From: Rhizobium leguminosarum
GTDB taxonomy: Bacteria; Pseudomonadota; Alphaproteobacteria; Rhizobiales; Rhizobiaceae
Assembly (NCBI RefSeq): GCF_001652265.1
Contig: NZ_LWBS01000294.1
Span: 1 to 64,000 of the forward strand
Length of the DNA: 64,000 nucleotides
Direction of reading: 5' to 3'
Shown: positions 60,608 through 64,000 of the stretch, piece after piece
Numbering within the stretch: the stretch's first letter is position 1
How the letters are laid out: each line of letters starts with the position of its first letter
Position numbers and translations under genes: made by a program
Notes under the pieces: model-generated
Databases searched by the model: none
What the model was told of the DNA's origin: nothing
The model's input: the letters and a program-made list of their open reading frames with translations, nothing else

Positions 60608-62227
60608 ATGACCGTATCATCTATCTCGCGGCGCACGCTGATGAAGGGCACCGCCCTGCTGCTTGCCTCGACGGCGCTCGCCCGGCAGACGCTTGCGCAG
60701 ACCGCGCAGACCAACCCGGGCGGCGGCCGGCTGATCGTTGCGGCCGATTCCGAGCCGAAGAACCTCAATCCCGCCATCGTCGCCTCGAACGGCGTCTTTT
60801 TTGTCGCAAGCAAGGTGATCGAGCCGCTCGCCGAAGCGTCGTTCGACGGCAAGGATGGGCTTTCGCCGCGCCTCGCCACCTCCTGGGAGGGCTCGGCCGA
60901 TGGCCTCTCCGTCACCTTCAAACTGCGCGATGGCGTCACCTGGCACGACGGCAAGCCGTTCACCTCGGTCGATGTCGCCTTCTCCGCGCTCAACATCTGG
61001 AAGCCGCTGCAGAATCTCGGCCGCCTGGTCTTCGCCAATCTTGAAGCCGTCGATACGCCTGATGATTACACCGCGATCTTCCGTTTCTCCAAGCCGACGC
61101 CGTTCCAGCTGATCCGCAACGCCCTGCCTGTCGTCACCAGCGTCGTCGCCAAGCACATCTTCGACGGTACCGATATCGCCACCAACCCGGCCAACAACAC
61201 GTTGATCGGCACCGGTCCGTTCAAGTTCGCCGAACACAAGCCTGGCGAATATTACCGGCTGGCGCGCAACGAGAATTATTGGGACAAGGACCAGCCGAAA
61301 CTCGATGAGATCGTCTTCCGCGTGCTGCCCGATCGCGAAGCAGCGGGCTCGGCGCTCGAAGCCGAGGAAATCCAGCTTGCCGCCTTCTCGGCTGTGCCGC
61401 TGGCCGATCTCGATCGTATCTCGAAGGTCGCCGGCATCAAGGTGATCTCGAAGGGCTATGAGGCCCTGACCTACCAGCTCGTCGTCGAGATCAATCATCG
61501 CCGCAAGGAACTGGCCGATCTGAGAGTCCGCCAGGCGATCGCCCAGGCAATCAACAAGAAATTCGTGGTCGACACGATCTTCCTCGGCTACGCCGCCGCC
61601 TCCACCGGTCCCGTGCCGAAGAATGCGCCGCAGTTCTACACGCCGAATGTCGCGGCCTATGATTTCAACCCTGCCGCCGCCAACGACATCCTCGACAAGG
61701 CAGGATACAAGCAAGGGGCAGACGGCAACCGATTCACGCTGAAGCTTCGCCCCGCGCCCTATTTCAACGAAACCCGCCAGTTCGGCGATTACCTTCGCCA
61801 GGCGCTGGCCGTGATCGGCATCAATGCCGAAATCGTCAATGCCGATGCGGCCACGCACCAGAAAGCTGTTTATACCGATCACGACTTCGATCTCGCCGTC
61901 GGCCCGCCGGTCTTCCGCGGCGATCCGGCGATCTCCACCACCATTCTCGTCCAGTCCGGTACGCCAGCCGGCGTGCCCTTCTCCAACCAGGGCGGCTACG
62001 TCAATCCGGAACTCGACAAGATCATCCTGCAGGCATCCGAAACCATCGACACGGCGGCGCGCACCGATCTCTACCGCAAGTTCCAGCAGTTGGTCGTCGC
62101 CGACCTCCCGCTGATCAACGTTGCGGAATGGGGCTTCATCACTGTTGCGCGCGACACCGTGCTCAACGTCTCGAACAACCCGCGCTGGGCCGTTTCGAAC
62201 TGGGGCGATACCGCGCTGCAATCGTGA
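60608..62227 (+). CDS. Peptide/nickel-type ABC substrate-binding protein (family 5)
   Basis: A 539-residue exported binding protein. SRRTLMKGTALLLASTALAR is a twin-arginine-like signal ending near TLAQTA. The mature part starts GGRLIVAADSEPKNLNPAIV and includes LATSWEGSADGLSVTFKLRD and DGVTWHDGKPFTSVDVAFS, standard for family 5. AGGAGGGG is a strong ribosome site. It is followed by two Dpp-type permeases. Family 5 proteins also carry opines, glutathione and chelates, so the ligand here may be one of those. Confidence 0.92.
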   Translation: MTVSSISRRTLMKGTALLLASTALARQTLAQTAQTNPGGGRLIVAADSEPKNLNPAIVASNGVFFVASKVIEPLAEASFDGKDGLSPRLATSWEGSADGLSVTFKLRDGVTWHDGKPFTSVDVAFSALNIWKPLQNLGRLVFANLEAVDTPDDYTAIFRFSKPTPFQLIRNALPVVTSVVAKHIFDGTDIATNPANNTLIGTGPFKFAEHKPGEYYRLARNENYWDKDQPKLDEIVFRVLPDREAAGSALEAEEIQLAAFSAVPLADLDRISKVAGIKVISKGYEALTYQLVVEINHRRKELADLRVRQAIAQAINKKFVVDTIFLGYAAASTGPVPKNAPQFYTPNVAAYDFNPAAANDILDKAGYKQGADGNRFTLKLRPAPYFNETRQFGDYLRQALAVIGINAEIVNADAATHQKAVYTDHDFDLAVGPPVFRGDPAISTTILVQSGTPAGVPFSNQGGYVNPELDKIILQASETIDTAARTDLYRKFQQLVVADLPLINVAEWGFITVARDTVLNVSNNPRWAVSNWGDTALQS

Positions 62228-62267
62228 TAGAATCGGCAGCAATTCTCATTCAGAGGCCCTGTCCGGC

Positions 62268-63257
62268 GTGAGACGTGCAATCATCCTCCTGAGGCGCAGG
62301 GCGATCAGCAGCATTCCAGTGCTGCTGATCGTGGTGATCTTCACCTTTTTCCTGCTCGAATGCGCCTCGGGCGATGCTGTCGACGCCTATCTCGGCTCGA
62401 TCGGCGGCGGCGATGCCGCACTGAGGCAGTCGCTGCGTGAAAGCTACGGCCTCGACCAATCGATGTTCGCGCGCCTTTGGCTCTATCTTTCCTCGCTGGC
62501 GCGGCTTGATCTCGGCTGGTCGGTCGCCTTCGGCCGGCCGGTCGGTGCACTCATTGCCGAACGCCTGCCCAATACGCTGCTCCTGATGGGCAGCGCGACC
62601 GCACTTTCATTCGGCCTCGGCTCGGCGCTCGGCATTCTCGCCGGGGCGCGGCCGGGCAGCATGCGCGACCGGCTGCTGTCGATCAGCTCGCTGATCGTTT
62701 ATGCCATTCCGAGCTTCTGGCTCGGCCTGGTTCTAAGCATCGCTTTTTCGGTGAAGCTGCGCTGGTTTCCGATCGCCGGCGTCGAGACGATCGCTTCCGG
62801 CAAGACAGGTTTTTCGCGCGCGCTTGATATCGCCGATCATCTCGTTCTGCCGGTCGGCGCGCTGGCCCTCATCTATCTCGCCTTGTTCCTGCGGGTGATG
62901 CGCAGCGGCATGGCCGAGGCGTGGAAGCTGGATTTCGTGCTCTTCGCCCGGGCCAAGGGGCTGTCGCGCAGCCGGATCGTCCTGCGTCACGTGGCGCGCA
63001 ATGCGCTGCTGCCGCTCGTCACCATGCTCGGGCTGCAATCGGCGGCCATGCTCGGCGGCAGCGTGGTGATCGAGAGCATCTTTGCAATCCCGGGCTTCGG
63101 GCGGCTGGCGCAGGAGGCGGTCAACGGCCGTGACGCGCCGTTGTTGATGGGCATCATCGTCACCAGCGCCGTCTTGGTCATCTCAGTCAATCTCCTCGTC
63201 GATCTCGTCTATGCCGCACTCGACCCGCGCATCGGCGCATCGGAGGGCGGCGCATGA
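62268..63257 (+). CDS. Dipeptide-type ABC permease (DppB-like)
   Basis: A 329-residue permease beginning at a GTG (62268) in front of RRAIILLRRRAISSIPVLLI. It has ESYGLDQSMFARLWLYLSSL, VYAIPSFWLGLVLSIAFSVK and the EAA loop ARAKGLSRSRIVLRHVARNA near 245-264. The frame is open upstream but inside the binding-protein gene. The stop overlaps the next permease gene by four bases. The start could lie a few codons away, as the ribosome site (AGAGG) is rather distant. Confidence 0.88.
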   Translation: MRRAIILLRRRAISSIPVLLIVVIFTFFLLECASGDAVDAYLGSIGGGDAALRQSLRESYGLDQSMFARLWLYLSSLARLDLGWSVAFGRPVGALIAERLPNTLLLMGSATALSFGLGSALGILAGARPGSMRDRLLSISSLIVYAIPSFWLGLVLSIAFSVKLRWFPIAGVETIASGKTGFSRALDIADHLVLPVGALALIYLALFLRVMRSGMAEAWKLDFVLFARAKGLSRSRIVLRHVARNALLPLVTMLGLQSAAMLGGSVVIESIFAIPGFGRLAQEAVNGRDAPLLMGIIVTSAVLVISVNLLVDLVYAALDPRIGASEGGA

Positions 63258-64000
63258 GCTGGCTGCGGCGACTGCTGCGCACGCCGGAAGGTGCGGCAGG
63301 ATTTGCGATCCTTTTCGTCCTGCTTTCGGCCGGGCTGCTCGCTCCCATCCTTTCACCGGGCGATCCGTTGAGGATCGCCGGCCACGCACTACTGGCGCCG
63401 TTCGCCGATCCGGCTTTTCCGCTCGGCACCGACCGGCTCGGCCGCGACGTGCTGGCGGGTCTGCTCTATGGTGCCAGAACCTCGCTTGCCGTTGGCCTTG
63501 CGGCGGCCTTTTCGGCCATGGTGCTTGGGCTCTGCGTCGGCCTTGCGGCCGGTTTTGCCGGCGGGCTCATTGACGAGGCGCTGATGCGGGTGGTCGACGC
63601 CTTCCAGATCGTGCCGGCCTTCTTGCTCGCTCTTGCTTTCGTCAGCACCATCGGCGTCTCGACACCGGTTGTCGTTTTTGCCATCGCACTCGGCACCTGG
63701 GCCGATCCGGCGCGGTTGACGAGGGCGCAGGTGCTTGCGATCCGTGAGCAGGATTATGTGGCTTCGGCAAGGGTGATCGGCATGCATCCGGCAGAGATCG
63801 CCTTCCGGGAAATCCTGCCGAACGCGTTGCCGCCGGTGCTGGCGCTTTCGGCCACCATCGTGGCCGGCGCGATCCTCACCGAAGCAGCGTTGTCTTTCCT
63901 CGGTCTCGGTAATCCCAATATCGCCACCTGGGGTTCGATGATCGCCGAGGGCCGCAGCGTGCTGCGTTCAGCATCCTACCTCTCCGTCATACCGGGTGCG
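63254..64000 (+). CDS. Dipeptide-type ABC permease (DppC-like), partial at right edge
   Basis: ATG at 63254 opens a frame of 249 codons with no stop before the window ends. It begins MSWLRRLLRTPEGAAGFAIL and has FPLGTDRLGRDVLAGLLYGA near 56-75, an EAA loop SARVIGMHPAEIAFREILPN near 174-193 and LSFLGLGNPNIATWG near 215-229. These are the DppC landmarks. The gene and any ATPase genes continue outside the window. Confidence 0.9.
   Translation, partial: MSWLRRLLRTPEGAAGFAILFVLLSAGLLAPILSPGDPLRIAGHALLAPFADPAFPLGTDRLGRDVLAGLLYGARTSLAVGLAAAFSAMVLGLCVGLAAGFAGGLIDEALMRVVDAFQIVPAFLLALAFVSTIGVSTPVVVFAIALGTWADPARLTRAQVLAIREQDYVASARVIGMHPAEIAFREILPNALPPVLALSATIVAGAILTEAALSFLGLGNPNIATWGSMIAEGRSVLRSASYLSVIPGA

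Noticed and set aside
60617..62242. Minus-strand open frame of 541 codons opposite the second family 5 binding protein
   Set aside because: Same reason: full overlap with a well-supported gene and no recognisable domain.
1..64000. CRISPR arrays, tRNA or rRNA genes, prophage or insertion sequence genes
   Set aside because: None recognised on reading both strands; the only repeats found are the dispersed palindromes and operators listed.

Overview
The window looks like the genome of a fast-growing rhizobium, most likely the Rhizobium leguminosarum/etli group. It is GC-rich, dense with high-affinity ABC uptake systems and LacI/LysR/LuxR regulators, and carries short palindromic intergenic repeats of the kind common in Rhizobium. 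No rRNA, tRNA, phage, transposase or CRISPR array was recognised. Whether this is chromosome or a large plasmid cannot be told from the sequence.

Layout. 1-1.3 kb: edge of a surface-sugar cluster (WbqC-like protein, cut by the window edge, and a DegT-type aminotransferase). 1.34-1.8 kb: a palindromic repeat fused to the remnant of an AraC-type regulator. 1.86-9.7 kb: a LuxR solo with the residue signature of plant-responsive LuxR proteins, flanked by two proline iminopeptidase genes. Each peptidase gene is preceded by the same lux-box-like palindrome, and a peptide ABC transporter follows; its fused ATPase gene carries a one-base frameshift. 9.8-16.6 kb: YghU-type GST, ParDE toxin-antitoxin, a 6PGDH-fold oxidoreductase, UspA, a CbpA/CbpM chaperone pair and a three-gene phospholipid cluster (CdsA, PlsC, CDP-alcohol transferase).

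16.7-26.5 kb: a BMP-type (nucleoside/base) ABC importer with an amidase and a CodA-like deaminase, then convergent RraA-like and SDR genes with a divergent LysR regulator. 26.5-31.2 kb: msrA and a four-gene polyamine/iron-type ABC importer. 31.5-33.8 kb: a soluble double-PAS chemoreceptor with its own CheW. 33.9-43.2 kb: ten co-directional genes (LacI regulator, RbsBAC-type importer, phosphotriesterase-like enzyme, amidotransferase-like protein, BtpA-like, TenA-like, PfkB kinase, inositol-phosphatase-like) behind a perfect 31-bp palindromic operator. This is the best candidate for an uncharacterised catabolic system. 43.4-51 kb: a second LacI-controlled carbohydrate system (MalEFGK-type importer, xylose-isomerase-like enzyme, Gfo/Idh/MocA dehydrogenase).

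51-64 kb: a region of two LLM flavin monooxygenases, two SfnB/DszC-type flavoenzymes, an RbsABC-type importer and the start of a dipeptide-type importer cut by the right edge. This content suggests scavenging of sulfur (or nitrogen) from organosulfur or chelate-like compounds. Substrates throughout are inferred from family and context, not shown by the sequence.
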